Shown: positions 34,176-43,308, numbered from the stretch's first letter. The stretch: DNA of 64,000 nt from Betaproteobacteria bacterium (GCA_016720065.1 JADJXY010000001.1:574444-638443), one strand, 5' to 3'. The notes: a model not told the origin generated them from the letters alone. A program made the numbers and translations.

Positions 34176-34796
34176 ATGGTCAGAAAAACCAAGGAAGAAG
34201 CTCAGGAGACGCGCAACGCCATCCTGGACGCCGCCGAGCGGGTCTTCCAGGAACACGGCGTCAGTCGCACCTCACTGGCCGAGATCGCGGTGGCGGCGGG
34301 GGTGACGCGGGGTGCGATCTATTGGCACTTCAGGAACAAGGCCGACCTTTTCGACGCCATGATCGAGCGGGTCTTCGATCCCCTGGAAGCGAAACTCGCC
34401 GAAGTGATGGACCGGGATCGGTCCGACCCCCTCGACAATTTGCGCGATCTTTCGGTCTACTTTCTCGAGCAGGTCGCCCGGGAGCCCCGCTACGGGCGCA
34501 TTCTGGAAATCAGTTGGCACAAGTGCGAGTACGTGGGCGACATGGCCACCAGCCGCGACAATCACCTGGAGTGCGGCAACCGTTACCTCAACATCATCGA
34601 AGGCGCCCTCAAGGAGGCCATCGAGCGCGGGACGCTCTCGGCCCGCCTCGATCCCCGCCGCGCCGCGGTGGGGGTCATGGCGGTGGTGGACGGTCTGGTG
34701 GTGAACTGGACCCTGGATTCCACGCTCTTCCCCCTGGCCGAAACCGGGGCGGCGGCGGTCGATACGTATCTTGCGGGGCTCAGGGCGGTACGCTGA
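34176..34796 (+). CDS. TetR/AcrR-family repressor of the efflux operon
   Basis: A 206-residue regulator. The N-terminal helix-turn-helix reads RNAILDAAERVFQEHGVSRTSLAEI, then VAAGVTRGAIYWHFRNKADLF (given in parts), which is the AcrR/TtgR/MexR-group recognition helix. The C-terminal ligand domain is all-helical. The ATG at 34176 is preceded by CGGAGGAAAC; longer upstream frames run through the operator region and are rejected. It is divergent from the adaptor gene, a classic autoregulated repressor arrangement in which effector binding by pump substrates releases the operator. Confidence 0.93.
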   Translation: MVRKTKEEAQETRNAILDAAERVFQEHGVSRTSLAEIAVAAGVTRGAIYWHFRNKADLFDAMIERVFDPLEAKLAEVMDRDRSDPLDNLRDLSVYFLEQVAREPRYGRILEISWHKCEYVGDMATSRDNHLECGNRYLNIIEGALKEAIERGTLSARLDPRRAAVGVMAVVDGLVVNWTLDSTLFPLAETGAAAVDTYLAGLRAVR

Positions 34797-34894
34797 AGCG
34801 GCAGGGGGCTCGGCCCGAAAGGCAAAGTCAGCGTGAGACCTGCGGCCTTTGCCCCCCAGCGGCAATGGGCCGCCGGGGGCCGCGGCGGCGGGGT

Positions 34895-37192
34895 TCAGTC
34901 CGGGAGTTCGCGCGAGCCCGGTTGCCCGGTGCTGATGGCGTGGCTCTTCAGCTGTCTGGCTGCCTGAGGATTTTCACTCCGCACGCTGTCGTAGGCCTCG
35001 CGGGCCTTGGGAATGTTTCCCTCCATCAGGTAGGCCAGCGTGTTGATCCCTTGGGCCGCCGTGTTGTGGCGGTTGCGCATCTGGATGGCCGTTGCCTGCT
35101 CCCGTGCCTTTTCGGGTTGGCGACTGGCGAGATAGGCCTGGGCCAGATAGATGCGCGCATCGATGGCATCGGGGAGCAAGCGGGTCGCGGTCAGGAGAGC
35201 CTGAATTGCGCGACCGTGGTTCTTTGCGCGCATGGACGCCTCGCCGAGATTGATCCACGAGTTTCCGTGTTGCGGATCGAGCCGGACAGCGGTTTCCAGT
35301 GAGCGGCTGGCCCCTTCGGCATCGCCCTGCTTCAACTGCAGATAACCCTTGCTGCTCCAGGCAGCGGCGCTGCTGCTGTCGGCAACGACGGCCCGGTCGA
35401 TGTAGGTTTGCGCCCGGGCGAGGTCGCCCCGGCGTCCCAACTGCCCGCCCAGGGCGAGGAGAATCCTGGCATTGCCGGGATCGGCGCGGAGAATTTCCTC
35501 GAAGAGTGTTTCCGCTTCCTTGACCCGCCCCAGGGCGCCAAGGGCTTCGCCGAGCAGGGCACGGTCATCGGGGTTGGCCTGGCCCAGGGCGACGAGTTTC
35601 TCCAGGGCGGGGGCGACTTCGCCGTACTGTTTGGCGGCGACGTGATGCACGGCCCAACTCCGCCAGGCGTTGGCGCACTCCGGGTGCTGTGCCGTGACAC
35701 TCCTGAGTTCTTCCAGACCTTCCGCACGGTGTCCCTGCTTGATCCTGAAATTCGCTCGATTGACCCGGGCCTCGGGAAGCACGGGCTGGATCCGGACGGC
35801 CCGGTCGTGGGCGGCGAGCGCTTCCTCGCTGCGGTTCAGGTCGCCGAGAACGGTGCCCAGACCGGTCCAGCCCTCGGCACGATCGGGAGCCAGTTCGGTC
35901 GCCTTGCGGAAGGCATATTCGGCGTTGGCCAGGCGGGAGGCGCGAAGTTCCGCAATGCCCAGGGAGACCCAAGTCATGGCCTGCCCTGGGTCGTCCCGGC
36001 CACCCGGCTGGCTGGCCGAGCTTTGCGTTGCCGCGGCGGCAAGGCGCAGAGCGGTACGGAAATCCTGATTTGCCTGATTCTGCTTGCCCATGGTGGCAAA
36101 GATGTTCCCCCGCAGTCGCCAGTAGGACGCATTGCCGGGTTGCCGTCTCAGGGCGTCGTCGATTTCCCGCAGCGCCTCGTCGGGTTTCGCGGCGCGAAGC
36201 AGGCGCAAGGCGCGCACGGAGCGGAGCGCCGGAGCCCAGGGACGCGCCTGTCTGGCCCGTTCCAGTGCCTGATCGGCCTCTTGGGTTCGGCCGAGTTCGT
36301 CCAGGACAACCACCAGTTCCAGCCAGGCTTCCGGGTAGGATGGATCGAGTTTGAGGGCCTGCCGCAGGGCCTCTTCCGCTTCGCGCAGCCTGTTTTGGCG
36401 GCGCAGGGCCTCGCCGAGGAAACTCGCCGCCGGTGCGCTGGCCGGCTGCGCCTGCTGCCATCGACGGGCAAAGGCCTCCAGCGGTTCCGCCTGGTCCTTG
36501 TGGCTCAGTGCCTGGGCCTCGTCGAACCAGCGTGGTTCCGGTGGGGATTCGGGAAGGGGTTCCGGGGGAAGTCCGCGGGTTTTCAGTGCTTCGATCCAGT
36601 CCGTGGGGAGCGCAATATTGACGCTCTGACCAAAGGTGATGATGGCCGTGGTGATGCCGACCAAGTTGCCTTCGGCGTCGAAGAGGCCGCCGCCACTGGA
36701 TCCCGGGGAGAGGGGCGCGGTGGTGACGATGCCGCGCTCGCCGCCCTGGTCCGGCAGGGACGACACGAGGCCGTCGCTGACCGAAACGCCAAGCCCCAGG
36801 GGGTTGCCGACGGCAAAGACCGCTTCGCCGATGCGCAGGCTGGCCACCGGACGTAGCGGAAGCGGCGGTCCGTCCAGCGTGCTGCTGCTGACGAGGCAGA
36901 GATCCCGGCTGGGGTCGCGCAGGGCGAACCTGCCCTCGGCCGTGACCTTCCCCTGCACGATGCGGATCGATGCTGCGTCACGCACCACATGGCAGTTGGT
37001 GACGAATTCCCCCTTGCCCAGTGCGACGCCGCTGCCCTGGCCGTTCTCGCGCCCCTTGTCGTCGAGGGCGATGAGGGTCACCACCGACGGGGCGACCTTG
37101 CGGAAGAGGGCGTCGGCCGATTCCCGCGCCTGGCTTGCGGGAGCCAGGCCGAGCGCCAGCCCGGCGCAGAGGGCGACGAGGAGGCGGCTCAT
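34895..37192 (-). CDS. Secreted trypsin-like serine protease with TPR repeats
   Basis: A 765-residue protein. A signal peptide (LLVALCAGLALGLAPASQA) precedes a DegP-like chymotrypsin-fold domain (about 25-210) with a full triad: His in VTNCHVV, Asp in SRDLCLV and Ser in PGSSGGGLF. The remainder (about 220-740) is a long array of TPR motifs, for example PSYPEAWLELVVVLDELGRT and AWSSKGYLQLKQGDAEGA. No PDZ domain is visible, so the TPRs may recruit substrates or a complex. It probably acts in the periplasm. Its start overlaps the stop of the paralogous upstream gene by 4 bp (ATGA), forming a two-gene operon. Confidence 0.85.
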   Translation of the reverse strand: MSRLLVALCAGLALGLAPASQARESADALFRKVAPSVVTLIALDDKGRENGQGSGVALGKGEFVTNCHVVRDAASIRIVQGKVTAEGRFALRDPSRDLCLVSSSTLDGPPLPLRPVASLRIGEAVFAVGNPLGLGVSVSDGLVSSLPDQGGERGIVTTAPLSPGSSGGGLFDAEGNLVGITTAIITFGQSVNIALPTDWIEALKTRGLPPEPLPESPPEPRWFDEAQALSHKDQAEPLEAFARRWQQAQPASAPAASFLGEALRRQNRLREAEEALRQALKLDPSYPEAWLELVVVLDELGRTQEADQALERARQARPWAPALRSVRALRLLRAAKPDEALREIDDALRRQPGNASYWRLRGNIFATMGKQNQANQDFRTALRLAAAATQSSASQPGGRDDPGQAMTWVSLGIAELRASRLANAEYAFRKATELAPDRAEGWTGLGTVLGDLNRSEEALAAHDRAVRIQPVLPEARVNRANFRIKQGHRAEGLEELRSVTAQHPECANAWRSWAVHHVAAKQYGEVAPALEKLVALGQANPDDRALLGEALGALGRVKEAETLFEEILRADPGNARILLALGGQLGRRGDLARAQTYIDRAVVADSSSAAAWSSKGYLQLKQGDAEGASRSLETAVRLDPQHGNSWINLGEASMRAKNHGRAIQALLTATRLLPDAIDARIYLAQAYLASRQPEKAREQATAIQMRNRHNTAAQGINTLAYLMEGNIPKAREAYDSVRSENPQAARQLKSHAISTGQPGSRELPD

Positions 37193-39006
37193 CGTGCCCC
37201 CCCTTCGTAGGGCAGAATGAAGCCGCGATAGGCGCTGTCGGCCCGGGGTCCGTCAACGTCGCGCAATTTCTGGTAGGCCCGCCGCAGGTCCTCTCCCCGG
37301 CCCAGAATGCTGTATTGCTCGATCAGGACTTCCCAGACCTTGCCCTGCCTGGGGTCGATTTCCAGGGAGCGTTTGAGGGCGGCGATAGCCTTTTCCGCTT
37401 CGTCCTGGGTTGCAAGGGCGAAGCCCAGGTGCCGCCAGGCCGTGGCATCGTCAGGATTCTTGCCCACCCGGGACTGAGCAAGCGCGACGGCCTCGCTGGC
37501 GTGGCCGCCATCCTTGAGGGCCACGGTCAAGCCCCGCTCCCATTCGATGGTCGATGGGGCCCCGCGCAGTGCTTCGCGAAAGGCGGCGATGGCTTCGGGA
37601 AAGCTGTGCAACTCGGTCAGGGCGAAACCCAGTGCGCCCCAGGCGTCGGCTGGGGTATCGATGCCCTTGTCCAGGGACTGGCGCAGGCTCGCCGTGGCGG
37701 CCAGCGGCCGCCCCGCGGCAAGAAGGACGCGGCCGCGCCAATACAAGGTTGCGGGATGGTCCTGCTCGTCCACCGCGAGGGAGTCGAGAAAGCGTTGCGC
37801 CCGCGGTGTTTCTCCCGCCAGGAGCAGGTAGTGGAGGTACTGGGAGCGCAGCGCACGGTCGGCCGGCGAACGGAAGGCCAGGCGTCCGGTCAGGTTCGCG
37901 GCGGCGCTCCAGTCCCGCCGCAGGTCGGCGAGGGCGATCATTCCCCGGTGGGCAGCGTCCAGGCCGGGATCGATGGTCAGAGCCCGGTTGAGCGCTTCCT
38001 GGGCGCGATCGAGCGCTCGGTTGGCCGCTTCTGCGGCGCCGATCATGGCCCACACTGAAGCGTCGTTGCCATGGTTGGTCTGGAGGCTACGGGCGAAGGC
38101 CAGCGCTTCGCCAAGCTTGCCTCCCAGCAGCCAATGCCGGGCCAGCATCAAGCCAGGCCAGGCCGATTCCGGTCGCAGTGCCAGCAAGCTGCGGCACGCC
38201 GACTCGAGCGCCGCGCCGTCCTTGAGTTGCTCGCTCGCGATGATCAGGTGCGCCCAGGCCTCGCCGTCGCGGGGATCCTGGCTGACGCGCCGGCGGGAAA
38301 GCTGGGCGAGGCGTGCCCAGTCCCCCGCGCGCACGGCCTGCGTGGCCTCTTCGGCATAGCGGATGCCGGCCTGCTCATCTTCCGCGACCGTGTCCAGTTC
38401 GGCGATCTCGGTCGTGGGGCGGGCCAGATTCAGGTTCTGGCTGTCGTGCAGGCGGTAATCGACGATGCCGATGAGGCGACCGTCCTCGTCCAGCAGCGCA
38501 CCTCCTTCACTGCCCGGGGTGACGGGCGCGGAAAACTGGATGAAGCGACCGCGGGAGAGTTCACGCAGCCCCCCGACCAGCCCCTCCGAGATGCCCACGC
38601 CGAAGCCATGGGAGTTCCCCAGGGCGAATACCCGGTGTCCGACCGCCGGCGTCGCCTCCGCGGGGCGCAGGGCAGGGAGCGCAAGGCCTTCGGCGGTCAG
38701 CAGGCAGAGATTGGAGCGGTGTTTGCGCTGGGCGAGGGAAGCAGGGAGGCGATTGCCCTCGATCAGCAGATGGAAGCGGTCGCTGGCCAGGATGCGGTCG
38801 CACACCGTGACCAGGCGGCCCGGCCCGACGACGACGGCAGTCTGTACGCCCAGTGCATTCCCGGCGGCGTCGGAGACCATGAGGGGGAGCACGCTCGGCG
38901 CGGCGGTCCGGAAGACTTCGCTGGCGGAGAGGGCGGCGGCCGATGCGGCGGTGAGCATCAGCACGCCAGTGGCGAAGAGGCGAACAGGGAGGGGGCAGGT
39001 GGCCAT
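37189..39006 (-). CDS. Secreted TPR protein with degenerate trypsin-like domain (pseudoprotease)
   Basis: A 605-residue paralogue of its downstream neighbour, with a signal peptide (VLMLTAASAAALSA), a trypsin-like domain and C-terminal TPRs. Two of the three catalytic residues are missing. The His block reads VTVCDRIL where the active copy has VTNCHVV (His to Asp), and the Asp block reads RSNLCLL where the active copy has SRDLCLV (Asp to Asn). The Ser motif remains as PGSEGGALL. It is therefore expected to be non-catalytic and could be a regulator or scaffold for the active partner (inference). The first residue context is plain ATG at 39006, divergent from the NYN gene across 154 bp. Confidence 0.83.
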   Translation of the reverse strand: MATCPLPVRLFATGVLMLTAASAAALSASEVFRTAAPSVLPLMVSDAAGNALGVQTAVVVGPGRLVTVCDRILASDRFHLLIEGNRLPASLAQRKHRSNLCLLTAEGLALPALRPAEATPAVGHRVFALGNSHGFGVGISEGLVGGLRELSRGRFIQFSAPVTPGSEGGALLDEDGRLIGIVDYRLHDSQNLNLARPTTEIAELDTVAEDEQAGIRYAEEATQAVRAGDWARLAQLSRRRVSQDPRDGEAWAHLIIASEQLKDGAALESACRSLLALRPESAWPGLMLARHWLLGGKLGEALAFARSLQTNHGNDASVWAMIGAAEAANRALDRAQEALNRALTIDPGLDAAHRGMIALADLRRDWSAAANLTGRLAFRSPADRALRSQYLHYLLLAGETPRAQRFLDSLAVDEQDHPATLYWRGRVLLAAGRPLAATASLRQSLDKGIDTPADAWGALGFALTELHSFPEAIAAFREALRGAPSTIEWERGLTVALKDGGHASEAVALAQSRVGKNPDDATAWRHLGFALATQDEAEKAIAALKRSLEIDPRQGKVWEVLIEQYSILGRGEDLRRAYQKLRDVDGPRADSAYRGFILPYEGGAR

Positions 39007-39160
39007 GGAGTCGGCTGGGTGAATGAATTCCGCATATTACCCGCATGACATCGGCTGCGCCAGTCCGACCCGCGGCGCGCGCTGCGGGCCAGCCCCCGTC
39101 TTGGCGCTATACTGCGCCCTTTCCGCCTCCCGGACCGGGCGGCATCCTCTGGAGATTCCC

Positions 39161-40299
39161 ATGGCCGCCCACGCCGACACCGCCAGCATGGCGCTCTTTT
39201 GCGACTTCGAGAACATCGCCCTCGGGGTGCGCGACGCCAAGTACGAAAAGTTCGATATCAAGCCCATCCTGGAGCGCCTGCTGGCCAAGGGCAGCATCGT
39301 GGTCAAGAAGGCCTACTGCGACTGGGAGCGCTACAAGGGCTTCAAGGCCACCATGCACGAGGCCAATTTCGAGCTCATCGAGATTCCCCACGTGCGCCAG
39401 TCGGGCAAGAACTCCGCCGACATCCGCCTGGTGGTCGATGCCCTCGACCTCTGCTACACCAAGTCCCACGTGGACACCTTCGTCATCATCTCCGGCGATT
39501 CGGATTTTTCGCCCCTGGTGTCCAAGCTGCGGGAAAACGCCAAACAGGTGATCGGGGTCGGGGTCAAGCAATCCTGCTCCGACCTGCTCATCGCCAATTG
39601 CGACGAATTCATCTACTACGACGATCTGGTGCGCGACCGCGATGCGCAGCGCTCCGCCAGCCGGCGGGAGAATCGGGAGCCCCAGGGCCGTCGTTCCCCC
39701 GAGGAGGAGGCGGGGCGCCGGGAGGAAATGGAGGCGCGCAAGACCAAGGCTGTAGAACTCGCCGCCGCCACCTTTGCCGACCTCATCGCCGTGCGGGGCG
39801 ACCAGGAGCGCCTGTGGGCCTCGGTGCTCAAGGAGGCGATCAAGCGCCGCAATCCGGGTTTCAACGAGTCCTACTACGGTTTCCGCAGCTTCGGCAACTT
39901 GCTGGAAGAAGCGGCGGCCCGGGGTCTGCTCGGTTTCGGCCGGGATGAAAAATCCGGCGCCTACGTGACGCGGGCGGCGGGTCGCGCGGCGGTGGAGGCG
40001 GCTTCTCCCGCGCCCGAAGTGGTGCATCCCGCGGCCGCGCCGGCAGCACCGACTACGGAAACGCCGAGCGCCGAGCCGGCGCTGGCCGGGGCCCCGGCTC
40101 AGTCCTCCGCCCGGCGCCGGGGCGGTCGGCGGTCGGCGAAGGGGAAGCGCCCAGGGATTCGGCTGCGATCGGGGAGCAAGAGGCCGACGTTGCGGCGGCT
40201 CCGGGCGCCGAAGCCGGCTCCCCCCCGGCGAAAAAGCCCCGGGCGCCGCGCAAGTCGTCCCCACGGACCAAGAAACCCGCAACGACACCCGAGGCCTGA
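39161..40299 (+). CDS. NYN-domain RNase-like protein with C-terminal LOTUS/OST-HTH domain (one probable frameshift)
   Basis: The N-terminal NYN (PIN-like) nuclease domain (about 1-165) shows the acidic residues in LFCDFENIALGV, SADIRLVVDAL and ISGDSDFSPLV. A LOTUS/OST-HTH module follows at about 205-275 (AATFADLIAVRGDQERLWAS, then NESYYGFRSFGNLLEEA), then an Ala/Pro/Lys-rich tail. A single missing base near 40138 puts the tail out of frame; restoring it gives an acidic stretch and a tail ending KKPRAPRKSS...ATTPEA with a stop at 40297-40299, and the locus length (1139 bp) is one short of a multiple of three. RNA binding with possible cleavage is expected. The ATG at 39161 has GGAG seven bases upstream; a TATACT at 39108-39113 may be the -10 box. 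Confidence 0.85.
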
Positions 40300-40418
40300 G
40301 CGTCTTCGGCATCATCGGCGAAGGGCGCCGCCTGGAATATGCCGTGATCGGCGATGCGGTGAACCTCGCCGCCAAACTGGAAAAGCACAACAAGGCCGAG
40401 AAAACCCGCGCCCTCACG
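40299..40418 (+). pseudogene. Remnant of a class III adenylate/guanylate cyclase domain
   Basis: Immediately after the NYN stop, a 40-codon frame without a start reads SVFGIIGEGRRLEYAVIGDA, then VNLAAKLEKHNKAEKTRALT. This matches the C-terminal core of class III nucleotidyl cyclases (GxIG...YxVIGDAVNLAARLE). Homology stops abruptly at about 40420, and no upstream or downstream cyclase portion is present. It is best read as a fragment left after deletion or insertion. Confidence 0.7.
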
Positions 40419-40494
40419 CACGGTCGGCTCAAAAAAGCAGTAGGTAGTCGACACCCTGTCATAATTCCGAATCCCGCACAGCAAGACCGAAACC

Positions 40495-41184
40495 ATGACT
40501 ATCCCCTTCGAGGCTTCCCGCTCCTACGTCTACAACGCCGCCCGCTACGAACTGCTGCCCCGTGTCGCGGAAATCGCCAAGGGCTTCGGCGACGAGCCTT
40601 TCCTGTTGCGTGAAATTTCGAAAAAACTGCTTGCCGAGACCTACTCGCCCGAACAGTTGGAAATCAAGGTCAAGAAAGCAAAGAGCGATGCTACGGAGAA
40701 GATGAGCACCATCTTCATGTTCTACATTCCGTTCCTTGCCGAGAACCTGAAAGTCTTCGAGAACATGGGTGGCGGGATGTTCAAGAACATCTCCCTCGAA
40801 GAGGAAATGGCGGAAGCCGATGCCGCCGCTATCGATATTGAATCGGACGATGCGGGAATCATCTACGCCTATTCCTTCCCCACCATCGTTCCCAAGGATG
40901 GGAAATTTCCCATCAAGGTAGGTCTAACCACTACAGGCGACGCCGAAGCCCGAGTGATGCAGCAATGCAAGACGACTTGCTGTTTTGAATACCCCATCAT
41001 CCTCGGCGTTTGGGAAGTCCAACGGGTTGCGGCGATGGAAGATGCAATCCATTCCACTTTGGAAGCCCGTGGTTCAAAGCGTCAATCACCAGGCACGGAA
41101 TGGTTCGACACGACGCTTGACGAGGTCGAAAGCGTCATCAAGTTCGTGCAGCCCTCGGCACACGCAATCCCTCGTTTGTCGTGA
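40495..41184 (+). CDS. GIY-YIG-superfamily (T5orf172/MUG113-like) nuclease domain protein
   Basis: A 229-residue protein. The C-terminal half carries a GIY-YIG-like module: GIIYAYSFPTIVPKDGKFPIKVGLT, written here in parts as GIIYAYSFP and IKVGLTTTGDAEARVMQQ, then ILGVWEVQRVAAMEDAIH and the ending GTEWFDTTLDEV. The N-terminal 110 residues are helical and not recognised. The DNA is visibly A/T-richer than its neighbours, and the gene lies directly after a broken cyclase fragment, which suggests horizontal acquisition. It may be a lone defence or mobile-element nuclease (inference). A hairpin follows its stop. Confidence 0.72.
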   Translation: MTIPFEASRSYVYNAARYELLPRVAEIAKGFGDEPFLLREISKKLLAETYSPEQLEIKVKKAKSDATEKMSTIFMFYIPFLAENLKVFENMGGGMFKNISLEEEMAEADAAAIDIESDDAGIIYAYSFPTIVPKDGKFPIKVGLTTTGDAEARVMQQCKTTCCFEYPIILGVWEVQRVAAMEDAIHSTLEARGSKRQSPGTEWFDTTLDEVESVIKFVQPSAHAIPRLS

Positions 41185-41197
41185 ACAAGCAAAGAAA

Positions 41198-41222
41198 AAT
41201 CCCAGCGGGTTAGGCTGGGGTT
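41198..41222 (+). terminator. Probable terminator after the GIY-YIG gene
   Basis: AATCCCAGC pairs with GCTGGGGTT across a seven-base loop, 13 bp after the stop codon. The 5' flank is A-rich and the 3' flank has only a short T tract (TTCTGT), so termination may be moderate. Confidence 0.5.
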
Positions 41223-41317
41223 CTGTCAGACCGCTTCGGCTATCCCCTCAAAAAACCCACAGATTTTGAGAGGGGCTTGCCGGATAGGCGCGTTTGGCTT
41301 TGGGCGTGGCTTGCCGC

Positions 41318-41701
41318 TCAGGCGACGGCCTGGGCGGGAATCTGGTGGCCGCGGCGGGCGATGCGGTTGGCGCCGTCGACGTAGATCAGCTCCGGCGCGT
41401 ACTTGGCCAGTTCGATCTCGTTATACACGGCGAAGGTGGCGATGATGAGGATGTCGCCGGGGGCGGCCCTGCGGGCGGCGGAACCGTTGACGGAAATGAT
41501 CCCCGATCCCCGCTCGGCGCGGATGGCGTAGGTGGTGAAGCGCTCGCCGTTATTGACGTTCCAGATGTCGATCTGCTCGTACTCGCGGATATTGGCGGCG
41601 TCGAGCAGATCTTCGTCGATGGCGCAGGAACCCTCGTAGTGCAGTTCGGCATGGGTCGTGGTGACCCGGTGAAGCTTGGATTTCAGCATCGTTCTCTGCA
41701 T
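41318..41701 (-). CDS. panD: Aspartate 1-decarboxylase PanD
   Basis: A 127-residue proenzyme for beta-alanine synthesis in the pantothenate pathway. The start MQRTMLKSKLHRVTTTHAEL matches the family, and the self-cleavage site Gly-Ser is in YEGSC (residues 24-26), which generates the pyruvoyl cofactor. Other conserved parts are IDIWNVNNGERFTTYAI and NGSAARRAAPGD. The ATG at 41701 gives the canonical length; the longer frame from 41752 is not used. It lies 78 bp downstream of panC, likely in one transcript. Confidence 0.96.
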   Translation of the reverse strand: MQRTMLKSKLHRVTTTHAELHYEGSCAIDEDLLDAANIREYEQIDIWNVNNGERFTTYAIRAERGSGIISVNGSAARRAAPGDILIIATFAVYNEIELAKYAPELIYVDGANRIARRGHQIPAQAVA

Positions 41702-41779
41702 GGCTTGACGATCCAAGGATGGGGTTGGGGAAGCGCATTGTAGCGAGTGCAATTATGAAGTCAATCGCCTTGTAAGCCT

Positions 41780-42604
41780 TTAAATCTCTAGGTTGTCGAT
41801 CAGCCGGGTGTGTCCCAGACGGGACGCGGCGAGGACGACGAGGGGCACGCCTATGGCATCGGGCGGCAGCAGGTCCGCCTGGCGGCGGATGGCGATGTAG
41901 TCCGTCTTCCAGCCGCGGGCGTCGAGGGCGTTGCGGGCCTCTGATTCAAGGGTGGCATAGTCGTCGCGGCCTGCCCAGAGCGCCGCCCGAATGCGGGACA
42001 GTTCGGCGTAGAGTCGGGGCGCCTCGCTCCGCTCGGCGGCGGAGAGATAGCCGTTGCGCGACGAGAGGGCGAGGCCGTCGGCGGCCCGCACCGTTTCGCC
42101 GCCGACGATGGCGATGGGCAGCGCGAACTGGCGCGTCATGTTGCGCAGGACCATGAGCTGCTGGTAGTCCTTTTTGCCGAAGAGGGCGGTCTGGGGCTGG
42201 ACGCAGTTGAAGAGCTTCAGCACGACCGTGGCGACGCCGCGGAAGTGGCCGGGGCGGAACTCGCCTTCCAGCAGGTTCTGGATTTGCGGCGGGTCGACCT
42301 GGTACTGCTGCGGCTCGGGGTAGAGATCGGCCTCGGTGGGGGCGAACAGCACGTCCACCCCTGCCGCCGCGAGTTTCTCGCAATCGGCCTGGAAGGTGCG
42401 GGGATATTTGTCGAAATCCTCGCTCGGGCCGAATTGCAGGCGATTGACGAAGATGCTGGCAACCACGGTATCGCCGTGGGCGCGGGCCTGCTCCATGAGG
42501 CTGATGTGGCCTTCGTGCAGGTTGCCCATGGTGGGGACGAAAACGAGGGCGCGTCGGTCGTGGAGCGCAGCGCGGAGGTCGGGGATGGCGGAATGGATCA
42601 GCAT
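41780..42604 (-). CDS. panC: Pantothenate synthetase PanC
   Basis: A 274-residue ATP-dependent ligase joining pantoate and beta-alanine. Family motifs are VPTMGNLHEGHISLM near the start, FVNRLQFGPSEDF, HFRGVATVV, FGKKDYQQL and SSRNGYLS. The ATG at 42604 gives the normal N-terminus (MLIHSAIPDLRAAL); the frame upstream runs into the terminator. In most relatives panB lies directly upstream, but here 3.3 kb with a PEP-CTERM gene and nested insertion sequences intervene, and a terminator precedes panC, so it needs its own promoter. Confidence 0.96.
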   Translation of the reverse strand: MLIHSAIPDLRAALHDRRALVFVPTMGNLHEGHISLMEQARAHGDTVVASIFVNRLQFGPSEDFDKYPRTFQADCEKLAAAGVDVLFAPTEADLYPEPQQYQVDPPQIQNLLEGEFRPGHFRGVATVVLKLFNCVQPQTALFGKKDYQQLMVLRNMTRQFALPIAIVGGETVRAADGLALSSRNGYLSAAERSEAPRLYAELSRIRAALWAGRDDYATLESEARNALDARGWKTDYIAIRRQADLLPPDAIGVPLVVLAASRLGHTRLIDNLEI

Positions 42605-42686
42605 GGCGGTCGGGAGGAGGTGAATTCCTGAGGCGAGCATCGTACCGGATTGTTGGCCGGCGGCTAAGGCCGGGGTGCCCCAAAGA

Positions 42687-42710
42687 AAAACCCCGCCGCA
42701 GCGGGGTTTT
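42687..42710 (-). terminator. Rho-independent terminator downstream of the PEP-CTERM gene
   Basis: AAAACCCCGC pairs perfectly with GCGGGGTTTT around a CGCA loop, 17 bp after the PEP-CTERM stop in the leftward direction, and the A-rich flank gives a U tract for leftward transcripts. It separates the PEP-CTERM unit from panC. Confidence 0.85.
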
Positions 42711-42726
42711 CGGGAGCGCAACGCGA

Positions 42727-43308
42727 TCAGGCGCGACGGCGGCTGAAGGCCACCAGGCTGGCCATGCCGAGCAGCGCCAGGGTGCCCGGCTCGGGCACTC
42801 GAACGGGAACTTCCGGCGTGAAAGCGACCGACAGGAAGGGGACGTTGCCAAAGCGGGTGGTGGGATCGTTCTGATCAAAGGTGGCGTCATTGGTAGAGAA
42901 ATAGGGCGCGCCCAGAAGAGCGCCAAAGCTTCCCGAGAGCGTCCCCATCGAACCGTTGGTCGAGGTACCGAACTCGACACCGCTGGTGACGGCGGTGGCA
43001 TCGGCCAGGAAGGCGAACATGATGTCGATGCGCAGGGCATCAGCCTGGCCAAGGTCGACCCAGCTACCGGAGATGCCGTGGCCACCGTCGCTGAGCGTAA
43101 TACTGGCGCTATTGCCAAGACCGATGGTCAGAAGGTTGCCGTTTACACTGAAGCCCCCCTCGAAATCGCCGGCGGTGATGGTGACGTTGCTCGCATCCCG
43201 GTCATCGATGTTGATGAATGCGGCAGAGGCCGGCGCGGAAATCCCAAGGGTGGCAGCGATGGCCAGGGCCGCGGCTCCTAGTGTAGTGTCTCGCAAATGC
43301 CCATACAT
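42727..43308 (-). CDS. PEP-CTERM sorted exported protein, 5' end replaced by IS sequence
   Basis: A protein with a signal peptide (LGAAALAIAATLGISAPASA), a beta-rich Gly/Thr/Ser body, and a C-terminal PEP-CTERM tripartite signal: VPEPGTLALLG, a hydrophobic stretch, then SRRRA. These signals direct processing by exosortase/XrtA and occur with polysaccharide loci. In the present sequence the first nine residues (MYGHLRDTT) come from the end of an inserted IS630 element. The native start lies beyond the element at 45606; precise removal restores MTIRTKLGAAAL in frame (190 residues). The displaced copy may be poorly or not expressed. No exosortase gene is in the window. Confidence 0.85.
   Translation of the reverse strand: MYGHLRDTTLGAAALAIAATLGISAPASAAFINIDDRDASNVTITAGDFEGGFSVNGNLLTIGLGNSASITLSDGGHGISGSWVDLGQADALRIDIMFAFLADATAVTSGVEFGTSTNGSMGTLSGSFGALLGAPYFSTNDATFDQNDPTTRFGNVPFLSVAFTPEVPVRVPEPGTLALLGMASLVAFSRRRA

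Noticed and set aside
34797..34894. Possible terminator between tetR and the protease/TPR gene
   Set aside because: GGCAAAG and CTTTGCC can pair, but the loop is long and no T tract follows.
40344..40613. Small cyclase-like gene starting at GTG 40344
   Set aside because: Only the first 25 codons match cyclases; the frame then runs antiparallel to nothing recognisable and overlaps the GIY-YIG gene. It is part of a remnant.
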